A stretch of 64,000 nucleotides of DNA from assembly GCA_013397935.1 (NCBI GenBank), contig VZRN01004407.1:2829212-2893211 (forward strand), written 5' to 3'. Source of the stretch: Dasyornis broadbenti. Its lineage: Eukaryota; Chordata; Aves; Passeriformes; Dasyornithidae. Shown piece after piece: positions 1 through 13,639 of the stretch. The notes under the pieces are model-generated. The model was given only the letters and a program-made list of their open reading frames with translations. It had not been told where the DNA came from and did no database searches. The position numbers were made by a program, and so were the translations under genes. The stretch's first letter is position 1. Every line of letters starts with the position of its first letter.

Positions 1-3000
1 TCTTTCACCGGAATTCAGCCTGTCATGTAGCAAACACTGTTCCCAATTATGTCTCCAGCCCACATCCCATTGCCTTGTTCCACAGGTTGAGGAAACACTG
101 TGTTCATGGCAAGGCACCATTAGTTTTCCCAGGACTCCAGCTTGCCCTACACAGCTGACTGGAAGCTATAAAACAGTACTCAAGACGTGCATTGGCTGTG
201 TGCTGGTGTTCTGAATGGGGCTGAATTTTTCTTAGGTAGGACAAGAGGACAAGACAATGTGGAGGGACGAAAATCATCTAAAACCCCATGTGTGGAATGA
301 ATTGAAGCTGAGGATTATGTTTTTTATAATCAAAACACTCAAGGTACAGATTAGACTATGGAAAGGGCTTACATTTATTTACTTACTTTTACCTCAGAGG
401 AGCTGTTGTGATCACCAAACCTTAAAGCCTCATTTTTACATCTAAAAGTTCTATTTTCTACATCTTGAAGTGTGTCTAGTTTATCCTCTGGAGCTTGCAT
501 GTTGCATCCTTTTGGACAGAGATAATCAAATAAGTTCAGCCCCAGTTGTTTCCAGCTCAAGTGTTAGGTGAGGGATACCACTGCAATAATCTAATCTATA
601 CTCCTAGCAGAAAGCATTTTGAGACCAACTACACAATCCAGTGTCAGCATTGCTGACTGCTCAATTATGAACCATGATTGACAGACGAGAAGGAAAAAGA
701 AGCTGGAGAAATAATCATAAAATACTTTCAGGAGCCACAAGAAAAGCTGCGTGAGCCATTCAGGCTTTAGTGAAATCAACCAGAGGTCTACAAACTTTGC
801 CAATGAGTATGTGAGTAACATGTTATAAAAAGGAATGTGTATGTTTGAAACTTAGCTACTATTCATGAATTTGATCTTAAATTAGTTTGGTATTATGTGA
901 AAAAATTTGACACACATTTGTGGCAGTATTTTACTCAGACTGGACTTTTCCTGAAGTCAAATCTAGCCAGATTTTATTCACAAACTTGAGATTTTTTTTC
1001 CTTTCAAAAATGTCTCTGTTTCGAGGCCTTCTACTGCATGTTACTGGAAAAATGTTTACTGGTAAGCAACTATATGTACAGATGTGTGTTACAAGATTAT
1101 TTTCCTTGTTACTCTTTTAGCAAAATTTTTATAGATCCACTTATCTCCTGGAAAACATTTTTTCTTAATGAGTTATATTTTACAAGCTTCCTAATACTTC
1201 ACGTATGTTTGGCTGGCCAGCATCTTGCAACCAGATACCTGGACTTGCCCTTGTGAGTCATTTATTCAAGGACAACTCAGTTCAGGCTGCTCACTTACAG
1301 ATGTTAATGTAAGATGAGCTGTGTTACATTAATGGGTAAACAGCTACCTAATTAGCAGTCAGAAAACCTCAGCAAGTAAGTCAAAAGTACAGAGTAAAAT
1401 TCTGGCCATAAAATCTACAGTAACAGGACCAATTTACAGTAATGTGGTGCTGAAAGCCCAGCACTGTGGTTAAACAAGTTTGCACTCTGCAGTCCAACAC
1501 CAATGCCTATCACTGTGCTCACACTTTTTGCGTTGAACATCACCACATCCCCACATTTTCTCTGACGGTATAAAATTTTCATACCATTTTTCCACTGACT
1601 TGTTTCTTTTCTCTGCTTCTTATACAGGTAACTAACTCCTAACTTCTAACTCCTCTGCCAATTAAGTCAATGGGATTTTTACAGTTGACCTACATCGAAG
1701 AAATACTGGCTTTAGGCCTATTGAGTTACAATTTCCACACAAGTAACACTAGAGAGGTGGTTTTTTCACTTCACACATGATGGAGAGCTTTTAAGGAATA
1801 TGAGTGAATGAATAAGGCAACAAAACAAGTCAGAGATCAAAACCCTCAACAAGATTAATTAAATAACATCCAAGCTTGTATTGTGAGCAATGCAGTTTCA
1901 TAAACAATAATGAACTCTTACCTAGAAAATGGACGGTATCTGAACACATACTAAAGGATTTTGTATCTATTACAGTGATGAAAGACGATGACTTAAAAAC
2001 AACTTTAAGTGGTTCATTTAAAACAGTATTAAAATCAAAGTCCTTTGTCCAGCAGGAGTTTCTAAAACCTTTACTCTAGTTCATTTGGCGTGCAAAATCC
2101 CCAAAGATTGTTCTTGCGTTAAACTGCATTTTGCTTGGTGCTGGCTGGACTGCTACAAGATAAAAGGCTTGTGAGGATATGGATTTGAAATATTACAAAT
2201 TACTTTTTAACTGCATATCAGTGCCATTTTATTGATAATGAGGGATTTGCTGACTATTTACCACTGACATTTTGAGAAGCTGTTCTGTAATCCAAAATGA
2301 TCTCCTATTCTACAGCATTCATTTTTAAGCTAGGATCCAGAGGGAAAAAAAGTAGGTGTTGAACACAATATGACATTTTGACGTATTCAAAGAGTTTTTA
2401 AAGGACTTACCATCCAAAATAGCAGGATAGATTAAAAAATACATAAGGACATTTTCATTAGAGTTTAGCTCTTCTCAAAAAGTTCCAATGCTTTTATATG
2501 AAGCCTAAGAGTTCAGACCCTCATCTGAAAGTGTTTCATGGAATTGAGGTCTTTGGGATGCATCAAGGTCATCTTTTGAGACTTCCCATTCTCTATATAG
2601 CTTCTTGTAACAGACATTTAACAAGTTGTAAAATGAAGATAAAGGCAAACTTGCATGGAGTTCCAGGACTTTTGGATCAGGCAGGCACTCACAGAGCATC
2701 CTTTTAGCACTCAGATCAAAACTAATAAGAACCAGGAACTTTCTGAAACCCTAAAGAGCAGTCTCTCTTTAGAAGTGGAGGTACTGAACTATTCTAAAAT
2801 TTCAAGAGAGTTCTGTTATGGCTATGTATAAAACCAGAATGAATTCAATTTGCCTGAAATTGTTTTACTTTCTTTAACTAAATTGTTTATCCAAGGTTTT
2901 CTTCTCTTCTATTTCTACAATAATTTTTCTACAATAACTGTTCTGGCACCTTTACCAAAGGAATGTGTCAAGCACAGTTCAATGGTGCATGGAAGTGACA

Positions 3001-6000
3001 ATTACTGGCAAACACTAGATTGTAATAAACAAAAAAAAAAACAAAAAGGAGAAAAGTAAAGGCAGAAGGTAGGAAACAAGAAGGGGAAGATGTCTAAGCC
3101 TCTGCAAGAAGCAAAGTAGCAGAAGATCCTGGACCTGTAAAACTGAGAAACAAGAAGAATGAAGTAGAAATAATGAAGAAATAGTGAAGCAGTTCATCGG
3201 CTGAGTTGTGCTACAATTATTAACTGCTTAGTGTTCCAGAAACAAGATCCATTCCTTTTATAGCCTTATGATTAGTATTGATGAGGAACTCTCATAATAT
3301 GTGTCTAAATACATTGAAGTGTCAGAACTTTCTGTGCCTCAACACAGGCTCAAAATGTATTGTTTTACATCCATATTGAATCACATTTTTTTCAATATGT
3401 TAAGCATACATTGTACATACAAAGTTATGCAGAATATTTGAGACTTCTCAGTTTGTCCATTTCTATTGTGGTGCCAAAATGTGAATCTTGGAGCCTAGCT
3501 CTGGACATGCAACTTTGGTTTCGGGTGGCTTTTTTTAACATAGCATAGTGTAATAATGTTCATACTACCTTAGGAAGAGTACGAATACAAGAAAACCAAT
3601 AACCAAGTTGTTGATTCACACCACAAATTCCCTGCCTGAAAGGAATGCTCTCCATAAAGGAAGTTAATAACACTGGTCTGCCAGCCTTCCTGAGACAGGA
3701 CATCACTCAGATGCTGGTACAAATTCATTGGCTATACATGTATCTGTTGCAATATTTATTCATTTTCCTGCTGTCAGTAGTGACAAATTGTTTCCTTGCA
3801 TTCTTTGGTTAGAAATGGGCTGCTTTTTCTTTTGCTTATATACCTCCCAATACCTCAGACACTTTATCAGTCTCGTCTGTAGCTGTTACAGAATTCAGAG
3901 CAACAGCATTTTACCAGACATGCAACAACCACAATCACTGTAAAATATCACATTTAAAGAAAAAAACATCATGAAGCCTTCAACAAATCCTCTCATATCC
4001 CATCACTTTTTTTTTTTTTTTTAAACAAAACCAAAACCAATGATAACAACCTCAACAAAACAACAAACCCAACAACAGGAACTCTGCTACTGCCCTCTGG
4101 CTGCGTACTAAGAATTTTAATACTGCAAAAGTGAAACAGAGGCAAGATTTCCAGTTGGTTTATGCAAAATGTTTGTCAGCATTTTCAGTAGAACTTTTGC
4201 CCATATTCACACATAATGAAGTCCAGTATCTCCACTGTAATGTAATACTAAAAGTTAAAAGCAAATAAAAAGTGTATAGCAAAAGCTCTACTGAAAGATG
4301 AGCTCCAGAAATGACAGCCTGAAAGACATTCATAAAAATAAAAGGGCATATCTGTTAGTTGGACAATAAATTGGTCAACTATAGTCCTCCAGAGGGTGTA
4401 GTGACAAGGAAAAAAAAAAAAATGAAATTCTGGATGTTGAACGATTAAAGGAAATTAAGCAAACTCCACACAAATCCAGGAGAAACCATCTTGAAATTTT
4501 AGTACAAACATGACTTCCAAAGGCCCCTTAAAACCTCAAATTATTTTAAGATTTTACAATTCATCCATTCTAAGTCAAAAGCAGCTTCCTTTCTTTCATG
4601 CCATGAAGTGGTTCTTTACCTGAGTTCTGTGCTGTTTAGAACGAGGACAAGAGGGTCTTCACCTTTTACTTGCTACTTCTCATCAACTACAATTACAGTG
4701 CTGTAAGTCCACATTTTATTTTCTCTGTTGGACTCCATGGCTTGTTAAAAATTAAACCACCACAAAAAATACCCACAAAATATTAAATAGCATAAACATA
4801 TCAGCTGAACTACTTGAGAAACCATTAATTTTGTTTAGATGCTCTCTAGTTTATTCTGTTGTAGTAAAAGGATGCATACAGAGATTACTTTAGAAAAAGA
4901 AATCAAAACAGAATAATTTCATTGTGAAAACCAGGCAACATTGCATTCTTGATAGCCATTTACACTCCTTATTATGCGAAAGCTTTATTGTATTACATTT
5001 CTGAGCATTATTTCAGTATGTATTAAATAGTTTCAGTTTTTGAAAGTTTATAGACTGTATCAAAGCACATCAAATCAACCAGAACACAGATGTTTGCCAC
5101 TCTACTCTCTAGCAAAACAATCCTATTTTGGACATTTCTTATTTTGACATTTCTAAGCCTTCAGACAGTGTTCCTTCTGTATCTGAAATTGTGTTTAGTG
5201 CTGTCTGGAGCAAGGTGGTAGTGATAATATTTAAATTTACAGTTTCAGTGACTGATACACTTTACTTCATCAAATAGAAACAGTTCCATTAAGGGAAACA
5301 CAAACTGCCCTGATAATGTGTGACCCAGCTGAGACTGTGAAGGTGAGAAAGCAGATTTATTTGTTTTTGCATTTAAGGCTTGACCCAAGACCCATTGGAA
5401 TAATTGGAAAACAGTCACAATTTTGTAAATATCCTTAACTAATATGTGATTTGTGTTTAGCGATTCATGGAGGTACAAACATACTGGAAAACTTTTCCTT
5501 TAGATTTGTTCTACATCAGGCTCAAACTTTGGACTTGGTTAACAAATTGGGGCAGTGAACACTGACATCCTTAGTAATCACTGTGCGTGATTTTCCTATT
5601 TCAATCATCAGCTGGTACCTTTCCTTCATTCCAACACTGTTACCCTGGCAATTCAGGGAAGCTAAGCTAAAACACAACCAAAAAAAAAAAAATTGCATCT
5701 TCCCTACTGGTCTGCCTCCATCATGTAAATATTACTGAAGAAGAGGGCTCCTTCCCTTATCTTTGGAGACAGCAGGGCAGCTTCTTTCCTAAGAGCCTTC
5801 CCATTTCTGTTGTCCAGCCACAAGTGGCACAACTGAAGACTAAGTCCTCTTCAGCAGGTGAAGGACACTTTGGCATTTCCTACTGTCAGTTTCAGCCTCT
5901 CGATCTGTAAGTTACCTCCTCTGTCCAACCTGAGAGGAATCAACCCATGCAGCATGATTTTATCAGGCCTGCATTTCGAGCACTGGTTTGGATAGGCCTT

Positions 6001-6029
6001 GGGAAACAGGAGGCTTTTGGGCTGAGGAA
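1..6029. other. Intergenic sequence, no gene seen
   Basis: This is AT-rich sequence on the 3' side of SH2D4B. Open frames are short, frequently interrupted and without recognisable domains. It contains a purine-rich stretch (about 3028-3190, starting with an A-run) and a T16 run followed by an A/C-rich tract (4007-4080). I see no RNA gene. Confidence 0.6.
4007..4080. repeat. T16 run adjoining an A/C-rich low-complexity tract
   Basis: T16 at 4007-4022 is followed directly by about 55 bases composed almost entirely of A and C (AAAACC- and AACAA-like units). This is low-complexity sequence with no transposon ends seen. Confidence 0.7.
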
Positions 6030-6680
6030 AATGGCTCGGGAAGTTTCCTGGAGCTAAACTGCGAGACGAGTCCCTCAACCCCCGACCCTCACTGCGGAGC
6101 AGTGCTGTGCGAGCTGTGCGGGACAGCTCCGTCCCGCATCCTCCTCCTCTGTGGCGGCGGCCACCAGCCCCTCTGGCAGAGTCACAGGATCCCGTCCCAA
6201 GCCCAGGGATGGCTCAGCTTGGAAAGGACCACAACGGGTCATCTGGTGCCACCTCCCTGCTCCAGCAGGCACAGCACTGCATCCAGACGGCTCCTGGATG
6301 TCTCCGCTGAGGGAGGCTCCGCAGCTTCTCACGGCACCCAGACTGGGCCTGGCGCATCTCCGCATTCCAGGTGCCCACGGCGCCCGGGGCAGCGGCAGGA
6401 GCGGGGGGGCAAGGGCGGAGTCCGCCAGAACCAGCGGCATAGAGCAAAGCTGGGCAATGAATCCCGATCGCTCCGGGTGGATTCAAATCCATTAAATGAA
6501 TTTTACCCCAGGAGAAGCGTGGTCTGACTGCTACTTGGCTCGAGTGCCCCGTGAGGGGAGGCCGCGCGGCTGGGCACGCGCTGCTGCCCGGCCCCTCAGC
6601 GCTGCCCTTGGAGCACTGCCTGGGACTATCCTGACACCACCACAGCTCCCGCCGCAGTTTTCAAGGAAACTCAGTTCGTG
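6030..6680. promoter_or_regulatory. CpG-rich, GC-rich patch (candidate CpG island)
   Basis: This is the most GC-rich and CpG-dense stretch in the window. I count about 43 CpG dinucleotides by hand in about 650 bp, whereas the flanks have very few. It lies about 8 kb beyond the SH2D4B stop and includes a CR1 fragment at about 6217-6330, which does not explain all of it. Several overlapping open frames (the longest 179 codons on the plus strand, 5988-6527) are expected from low stop-codon density in GC-rich DNA and show no domain. It may be an orphan CpG island or promoter of a non-coding transcript; there is no direct evidence of transcription. Confidence 0.5.
6217..6330 (-). mobile_element. 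CR1-type LINE fragment
   Basis: The plus strand reads TTGGAAAGGACCACAACGGG, then TCATCTGG, CTCCCTGCTCCAGCAGG, CCAGACGGCTCCTGGATGTC and TGAGGGAGGCTCC. These are, in order, the landmarks of the complement of a CR1 3' region, so the element itself lies on the minus strand. It has no 3' tail repeat and stops abruptly near 6330. Subfamily not determined. Confidence 0.7.
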
Positions 6681-7939
6681 ACCTTGTACTTCCCTCTGCC
6701 TGGATAATTACTGCATTACCCTGGAGATTTTTAAACCATTTCACATTCTCCCTGACTCACCAGATCCAGGAGTTAATGCATTCCCTGCTACACCGCTGCA
6801 GCATTTATAAGGATCCAGCTATCAGCTTCACACCCCACGTTTTTCTATTGTCTCTAACAGCATAGTAAAACCCAGTTCATTAATGCCTTCAATTTTTATT
6901 ACAGTTGATTACAAAGATGCCACCATTCTGCAGAAACAAAGTTATCGAAGAAAAAAATCTGAAAAACTATTATCTGTCTAGCCTTTGAGAACTTCACTTG
7001 ATATTGAAACACGTAAAGTAACATAATTCAGTCTCAAGTAGCCTCTCTGTTCCATTAAAATTTCATTGATTTGCTGCTGATAGAAAATGAACCACAGAAG
7101 ACATTGATGAAAAAGCTTTATAAAGGGATATGGCAAGTGATCATCAATTACTGAAGTGTAACTTGAATTGAACTTTAGCACAGTGGGCAGGTGCAGACCC
7201 AGGATTACAAACAGAGTATTAGCCAGCAGGCAGGTTTCTCCTTGGTTGTTTTGAATTTGGTTCATTATTAATAGGTCTGGTGGAGGGAGAGAGATTAAAA
7301 AACAAAAGCCCCAATGCCTCTTAATTTATCACTTTTATCTGTGGCCCAAAGTAAAAGCATCCAGGCCTTTTCAAAGCACCTTGACTGTCTCCTTGGCAGA
7401 CAGAGTATTTTTAGCCCACTGGATCTGAGCCGCTCCCAAGAACAGATGGGTTAGCACTCCAAGCACTTCACGGCTGTATGTGCACTGCTGTAGAATAGAA
7501 TGCATTAAAAATGACCCAGCTGTGAAATCCTTATTCCCCACTTCTGTCTCACTGACTTCAACAAATTGTGTGCATGTGTCCTCACCAAGAGGAACACAGT
7601 GTCTGCCAGTTTCACAATGCCTCCTTTTCTCCCAATTACACACTGATTCTTATCTTGGGTGGGAAAGGAGAAGTTCTTTGTTTCCCCTTTCATAGCAATA
7701 TTGCAAGGTTTCAAAAGTGTTCCCACTCCTGAACCTATGTCTTCTCAAAGAATCAGTGGTCTTTGGCAGAGGAGCTGATACAACACTGATCTGGAGCTCT
7801 GGATGAAGTACCCGTTCTCAGTCCAGCCTGAGAAGAACAACTGGAATCCAAGCTATTCATTTTTGCCACACCACAAAGCCTGTTCTGTGGGATGTTTCAC
7901 ATTTGCAAGCAGTTGGTTCATTGCAGATGTTTCCATATG

Positions 7940-7991
7940 CAGGACCAAACTAAATGTCCAGTCTCTTTTGAAGTTATTTCTCTTCCATAAG
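7940..7991 (+). repeat. 52-bp direct repeat, copy 1
   Basis: This block begins CAGGACCAAACTAA and ends ATTTCTCTTCCATAAG. It recurs at 10153-10204 in the same orientation with one mismatch (51 of 52 positions by my alignment). The flanks are unrelated on both sides. No terminal repeats, tail or target-site duplication are obvious. Confidence 0.9.
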
Positions 7992-10152
7992 ATCTCTATT
8001 GTGATTAATCACAATGACAACTTGGAAAATTTGATCCTTTTTTTCTGCAAAAGTTCACAAATAGGCTTGGTCTTTTACATAACCATTGACAGAATTAGCC
8101 TTTTTCAGAGAAACTGGAATGGTAGGTCTAATTTCCATTATACTATTTCTTATTCCATTTCAATTAATTATTTTTTGATGCTGAGATTTCTTAGTAGTGT
8201 ATAAATGTAAATCATACTCTAAGGATCCAGGCATGTAACACAATGTATTCAAAACTTCGGACAAGATATGTCCATTCTTTTTTCAGAGCTCACTTTCCTA
8301 GCTTGATTTTTTTCTGGAGAAAATTATCTGAGCTCTTATTTAAACCTTCACGAATTTATTTCAGTAATCAAATTAGATATTTAATGGACTTGATATTTTG
8401 AATAACTGCTCCTTGGATATTTCTATTCTCCCTTAAAAGAAAACTAGCATTAAGGGAGAGAATGGATACCTAATGAAATGTCAAAAACATTGAATATCTG
8501 CATTGAATTTGGAGCCTAATGTAGCGCACTTTCTTTTAGAGATGAATAAAAATATAAATTTTTCCATGTTAGATCTGAGCCTATCTTTCATATTTCCTGC
8601 AATTAAAAAACGCCTTTAGATACTTTTATCCTTTTCCCTTTTTTTTTTTTACTCTAAAGAATTGAAACAATTTTATGAAGCTTGGCATTTTAAAAACAGA
8701 ACATTTCTCCATTAAAAAGTGTCAATGGAAGATTTTATAGTAGCTCTGGGGAAAGTGAAAAGTGATTTTAATAGGTAGCCCTAATAAAAAATTTTCATAT
8801 TTATCAACTAAGGATTGCTACACGAACTCCAGTGAATGTTGTGGGAGCTCAGCATTGGAATTCAGTGAACATTTTCATCCCACAGAACAGTTTGCTCACA
8901 TACATCTGTCTCTACTGTTTTCTTATTAAAAATATAGCATATAAACCACTGAAATTCAAAATGAATGAACTAGCATGATATGATTACAGCACATAATAGG
9001 TAACAAAATACCTTCTGTCTAGAAGTCAGACCAGAATTTATCCATTGCTGTTAGAATTTTATTTTTTTTCTGAGATTCCTTGAGAGAAAATGTCGAGTAA
9101 AAATGACAATGAGACATATACCTTAACACCTCTTCATTACATTGGATTTGAATGACTTCCTGAGAACATATTTCACATTAGCATCAGGCTATCATGAGCA
9201 AAAATACTTTGAGAATCAAGAACAGACGTAAGGGCAACAGGCTGGCTGTCTTACTAACTGGAGTGCAGTGTTCACTGTACAGCTCTCTGAAATGACTTGC
9301 TGCAGCCCATTATTAAGATTAAATTCCTGGATGAGAAGATATTTTCTTGTTTACAATACTGATATTTCCTACAGGACAGCAGAATAACCAAGGATACCTT
9401 TATTCTTCGCTGAGTTTTAAGTGCTATAAAAATGACATTGACACGTTCATCATGCTTTATGTGGTAAGCAGTGCTTAGTTTCTGAATTTGTATATTCTGA
9501 TATGCATTATACATTTTACAATTTTCTGCCCCAAATGACCTGCAAGAATACTTAGTAACTTTTGTCTGAGACAATTACATCTGATTTTCCTCTCAGGCAA
9601 TCTGTACTCTATCAATTTGTGGAATAGAAGGTATATTACAATTGGCCACATCTTCACATGCATTGTCCATTAATGATAAAAATTGTGCAATTAAAAGAAT
9701 TAACTCCTACCAAACAAGAATTTGCAATCACTCCCAGTCTACACACACAAAATACGTCTGTACTGTGTTCTTGATCCACACTATTTTTGTATCATTCCTG
9801 GGACACTTTACTGAACAACTTTTGAGACTTTTTCTCACCCAGCAAACATTCCTTCCTGTTGCTGTTGCATGAGGGAAAAGTAGTGACCACAGGCCTCAGC
9901 TTACGTCCTTTGAATGTTGAGCAGGAAAACCAGTGCATCTCAGGAACTACTTGCTCCAAGCTTTGCCTGCTGTGACATGTTAATTTATATGGAATAAACC
10001 AATCTTTTCTCTCCGTGGCTTGTGAGCAGATGACCTTGTGCCACCCACAGCTCTCATTAAAACTGAGAACAGGGGAGAAATGGCAGCTAAACTTTCAACA
10101 AGTCGTTACCGTGCCAAGTGTTTTCTTTGTTCGTACATCAGGAGGTCACAAA

Positions 10153-10204
10153 CAGGACCAAACTAATTGTCCAGTCTCTTTTGAAGTTATTTCTCTTCCA
10201 TAAG
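10153..10204 (+). repeat. 52-bp direct repeat, copy 2
   Basis: This is the second copy of the block at 7940-7991, differing at one base (CTAATTG here, CTAAATG there). The 3' flank here starts with an A6 run, which could hint at insertion of a copied piece, but the other copy lacks such a tail. Confidence 0.9.
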
Positions 10205-13200
10205 AAAAAACACTTATTGATGTATAATACAGATGCCAAAAAATGTTACCTTGATTTAAAACAACTGGAAGACATTCCAAGAGAGAAGAAATCAAACCTA
10301 CTGAAGGTTCCAGCCTAGTAGAAAATTTGCATAAGCTACAGGCCATCATGTAAATATACAAGCTACAGGATTAATCACTAGCAGTGAGCAAATATTTGGA
10401 GAGAAGGTTTCACACAGCACTCACACGGCAAGAAATTAGCTATAAAAAACAATTATGCATCATTATCATCTGACAGTATGTATCCAGGAGATTCATCTTA
10501 GGAAACACAAGCCAAGCATCTGGTCAAGTGTAAACACCTCATTCTGCAATTGATAGCCTGGCCAGGGACACACTTCACAGTGGTAGCTTACCCCATCCTC
10601 TTAGGAAGGCGAAAGGAATCTTAAAGCAAAGCCATAATAAAACAGAAAAGAAAGCCAGTCCTTGAAAATCATTAAAAGATAATCTCTGATCTGTAATTTA
10701 TGAAAACAAATTTATTCATATAAAGAGAAAAGTTTCTTCCACTGTGAACTACCCCAGTCTACCTGAGACCAGGTTTGTGTTGTGCCTTTATGTAAATGGA
10801 AGAATTTAGACTGCAGTGAAATGTGGTGTAAGTCCATCAATGCTCTATATTCAGGTTTGTGGTGATTTGAGGGAAGACTGAAGAGAAGTGCATCCCTAGT
10901 TTATACAAAACTAAATTCTTTTACTGTAGTCAGTGTATTAACATTGCCTCACCTCTGCCAAGAAATAGGTTTGTTTAATTTGATTCAACATAACTGAAAT
11001 CTAGTAGAAATTTTCACTCCAGGTCTGGTTTTAGAAAAGAATTTCTACTCAGTAAGCCTGAAAATAAATCTCTGTTATAAAAAGAATTTTTTGGTATCTC
11101 TTTCTTGAGGCAGGTGGTATTTTATTTAGCTTAGCACTTGTTCAGAATAAGGATTTAATACTTAATAGAATAATCCAGGACATCTATTATAAAACTAATA
11201 TGCAAATACACTGTATCATTATTCCATTAATTACAAGACTGGCATCTATATTCCTTGAGTAGCTTGGAAATCTCATCCATGATTGCTGTCAATTTCTTTT
11301 CTTGTTTTTTTTTTTTTTCTTTTTTAGAGAAGAGAGCAGTATTAAATCAGAGAGGTCTATGCTATGCACAATAACAGATTAAAACAAAATTCAGAAGAAC
11401 AGATGGCTCTGTGGATCCAGGAAGAAGCAGGAATAAATCCTCAAGAAAAGCTTTTTTCAAAGATACCTGTAAACAAGCTTGGGACCTTGTGTGCCATATT
11501 TTATTGGTGTGAAACACATATGAGAAAAGTTCAAGTCATTTCAAAGTCTAAAAGTTTACCTTACTGCTGTGGCATTTTTCCTTATGAAACACAGTTACCA
11601 TAGTAAGCCTCTCAGTGAATTCCTGGTGGTCTCACCAACAAAAAACATTGACGGGAAATTTATAAGGAAATTCCATAACATGCCCCTCTCTTGACTCACC
11701 AATACCTACTACTAGAAAAACAGGTCAGAAAGCAGGACTGGAAGGTCGCAGTGTGATGAGCTAAAACTACCCTGGCAGCCAAGGAAATGGCAGCACCTCA
11801 ACCATTTCTTCACAACCATTTCTTCTTTCTGATGAACAGCTGCTACCAGCACTGCATGGAGAGGCAGACAGAGGGAAGCAGATGCAGCGTTCCAGGCTGC
11901 AGCACAGCACAGCCCAGCCCAGCTCTTACAGATTCAGGAGTGTCAAATCTACCTCCAAAGTAGATTAAGCTCAAAGCTGAAATCTTGCAGACTTGCAGAC
12001 AGAAAAAGAGGTAGCAGTGCCCCCAGAGCAGCAAAATCCAAAATGTTTTCAAAATAACAGGATAAGCACATTTTCCCCTTTCTTATTTTCTTAATTTTCC
12101 ATATTTACTCCTTCACTGCTTTACCTTCTGTTGTTCCTGCTAACTGGGCTACCTTTTCACAGTCTCCTTATTGTCTTGCTGCCCCCTTAGGCAACAAGAA
12201 GCACCTGTTAACTTAGAAAACATCTCTATGCTTGTACTTCACTCAAGTATAGTGGCAACAGCTGCACATCTCTACCGAGGAAAGCTGTTCTTCTTAGTTT
12301 CTGCTAGCTATGATCTCCTTTTGTTTCCTTCAAAACTTATCTTCAGTTAAGTGCACTGTATTTTATTGCTGCTGCTTCTGGTTATGCATTGTTTAGATTT
12401 CTTTCCTGGTAACTCTATGTATTGGCTGGCTATTTTTGATTATTTCTGTGGAGCTATGGGAAAAAAAAAAAAGAAAGGCAATTCCTTTACTTGATAATTC
12501 TGCCATTTATTAGGATAATAAAACTCTCAGTAGAAACTGCAGTTTTCCAAGTAATATCATTTGCAGGTAAACTTACAAAGGCTTTATTTCAAAGCTAGGT
12601 AAAACTTAGAGTGAGAAATGGATGGAATTCAGTCAGAAAAATTTAGAAAATTAGAATTAGGAAATGTGCTGTGAAGTGACAGTAATGTTAATTACATCAC
12701 AAGAGGTGACATAATCTAAAGAGCTATTATTTCCAAGCCTTCTTAATGGCTAAACAAAACACAAGCAGTTGCTGAGAAGTGTGTCACTAAAAATAAATAG
12801 CTGTATAATTATGAGCTTCTGAAAGTGAATTCCATGCAGAACAAGTTCTTCAATATTCTGTCTATAAACATTCACAGAATTGTGTGCCATAGGTTGAGTA
12901 ATCTTCCAAAAACTTTGGAATTTGCACGTCTTCTACCATGCCTAGCACCTTTTCCAAAGAGAAGGTGGCATTTCATGAGGATTGTTTTGCTGTTCTTGGT
13001 TTGTTTGGGGTTATTTTCAGTGCAGAAAGGCAAAAGACCAGACTGCAAAGATGCCTAGGTGTCTAATGCAGTCAGCTACCACTGTCTGACCTCAGAGGTA
13101 AGCCTATGGATGTTTACAATTTTTTTAATTTTAAAGGTCCCTTTCCATTCTCCTTTAAGTAGAGGTCCAGTTATTCCATGACAAAACTGTGCAGCTGTGA

Positions 13201-13599
13201 ATAATGTGAGGCCGAGGTGGTTCTTGAGATGCCTCTGATGGAGGGAGCAAAAGCAGAGCTGATTTCTCAGAGAAAACAGATCTTTCTTGCTCTTTGCTTA
13301 TTTGCTGTGTCCTGACTTGCTTTGTTTCTGAGGTGCTAACAGCAACTACTTAAAACCTCCTGAGCCAGTGTGCCAAGCGATTAGCACAGAAACTGCCCGG
13401 CTGTCTCTGGGGGAAGTTCAATAGAGTTTTCTTCCCATGGGTCACAAACATTGACAGATTAAATCACACAAAACCTAATGTTAACAGAAGAAAAGTTCCT
13501 GATCAAGAATGAAGGTTGTGTGAAAAAAATATGTACTTTAATATGAGCTAGCCATAGAATTAAGTATTAAAAAAATAACTGCAATCACTTCCACAAGTA

Positions 13600-13639
13600 T
13601 TTATTGTTGTAGCACCTTAAGCGTTTAGTGTGCTTTATT
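13600..13639 (-). promoter_or_regulatory. Alternative distal polyadenylation signals (two AATAAA)
   Basis: Two minus-strand AATAAA hexamers (13634-13639 and 13600-13605) lie about 1.2 kb after the SH2D4B stop. They would give a longer 3' UTR if the proximal signal at 13993 is skipped. The evidence is the hexamers alone. Confidence 0.2.

Larger units (their letters stand above)
6681..13599. other. Intergenic sequence, no gene seen
   Basis: This is AT-rich sequence between the CpG-rich patch and the SH2D4B 3' end. It contains the two copies of a 52-bp repeat (7940-7991 and 10153-10204) and homopolymer runs near 8640, 11306 and 12461. No conserved protein, RNA gene or further transposon was recognised. 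Confidence 0.6.

Noticed and set aside
5988..6527. 179-codon plus-strand open frame in the CpG-rich patch
   Set aside because: It runs through a CR1 fragment, has no recognisable domain, and several frames are open here on both strands, as expected from GC-rich DNA with few stop codons.
7803..8204. 133-codon plus-strand open frame overlapping the 52-bp repeat
   Set aside because: The shared peptide with the frame at 10118-10318 comes from the duplicated DNA block; neither frame has family resemblance or conserved ends.
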